Assembly (NCBI GenBank): GCA_029449245.1
Contig: JANATF010000013.1
Coordinates: 806,001 to 870,000, forward strand
Origin: Mortierella alpina
Taxonomy: Eukaryota > Mortierellomycota > Mortierellomycetes > Mortierellales > Mortierellaceae
Length of the DNA: 64,000 nt
Direction: 5' to 3'
The position numbers and the translations under genes were made by a program. Positions 63,878 to 64,000 of this stretch are shown here, piece by piece; position 1 is the first letter of the stretch, and every line of letters begins with the position of its first letter. Below the pieces are notes generated by a model. It was not told the origin of the DNA. It made no database searches and saw only the letters and a program-made list of their open reading frames with translations.

Positions 63878-64000
63878 GCAAAGTCCTGGGCTTGTTGCTC
63901 ATCCTTGTATTCGACGGCCTGATGCCACTTCTGAGCCATGAGTGTTCTGGGCCGTTTAGGGAGTGGGCATTTTGAAGAATAATGTCCGCTCTCATCACAG
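63805..64000 (-). CDS. C-terminal end of Gag of element C (start outside window)
   Basis: The frame is open from the right edge to a stop at 63807-63805. It begins inside a zinc knuckle (CDESGHYSSKCP gives the last three ligands of C-x2-C-x4-H-x4-C) and continues KRPRTLMAQKWHQAVEYKDE to SAMEEQDF. It overlaps the protease ORF in another frame, ending at TTTTTAA. Confidence 0.75.
   Translation of the reverse strand, partial: CDESGHYSSKCPLPKRPRTLMAQKWHQAVEYKDEQQAQDFACYLSRVDMESYSEELSAMEEQDF

Larger units (their letters stand above)
57790..64000 (-). mobile_element. element C, Ty3/gypsy, minus strand, 5' part outside window
   Basis: Running leftward: end of gag (64000-63805), protease region (63877-62182), solo-LTR interruption (62176-61849), RT-RNase H-integrase (61846-58910), 3' leader (58909-58811) and a 3' LTR (58810-57790) of the 1021-bp family. 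It appears inserted into the protease frame of element B. Its own 5' LTR and the matching target duplication should lie to the right of the window. Confidence 0.85.

Overview
The window looks like nuclear DNA from an early-diverging fungus, probably Mortierellomycota or a close relative. This is an inference from short spliceosomal introns, Gln- and Ser-rich proteins, Osh6/7-type, Snt2-type and CSC1-type genes, and Ty3/gypsy elements. No rRNA, tRNA gene or CRISPR array was seen. All exon joins were worked out by hand from GT-AG (one GC-AG) signals, reading-frame phase and conserved protein motifs.

Left part, 1 to about 40.1 kb, is a normal gene landscape. In order: the end of a polyQ protein; a coiled-coil protein with a C-terminal W2 (eIF2B-epsilon/eIF5-like) domain; a small transposon graveyard with a piggyBac-like relic; a membrane-anchored DUF229/sulfatase-fold protein; an Rib2/Pus9-type pseudouridine synthase; a very long CSC1/OSCA-type channel; an Osh6/7-type oxysterol-binding protein; a hypothetical protein; an RCHY1/Pirh2-type ubiquitin ligase; a 1090-residue disordered protein; a Snt2-type chromatin reader (BAH, PHD, ELM2, SANT, GATA, PHD/ePHD); a PWWP plus LEDGF-IBD-like chromatin protein divergent from it; an unidentified decayed coding stretch; and TRAPPC5/Trs31.

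Right part, about 40.1 to 64 kb, has no recognisable host gene and is a stack of LTR retrotransposons. Its centrepiece is a complete Ty3/gypsy chromovirus (44412-51413): 213-bp LTRs that read identical, a 5-bp target duplication AGATG, and one intact 1730-residue gag-pol ORF ending in a chromodomain. It sits inside an LTR of a second family (TGTAACAG... with a TGGTAGCAAAGG primer site). To its right lies the 5' end of a second chromovirus copy, which carries a nested 191-bp solo LTR (TSD AGTCG) in its LTR and an 846-bp TIR element with an 8-bp TSD in its leader. That copy is cut by element D, whose gag holds a 1021-bp solo LTR; D is cut by element B, and B by element C. C runs leftward off the window and is itself broken by a solo LTR of the B family (TSD CAAGG).

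In working terms the left side encodes translation, RNA modification, lipid transfer, trafficking, ubiquitin and chromatin functions. The right side records at least seven superposed insertions, several datable relative to each other because their target duplications or interrupted frames are still readable.
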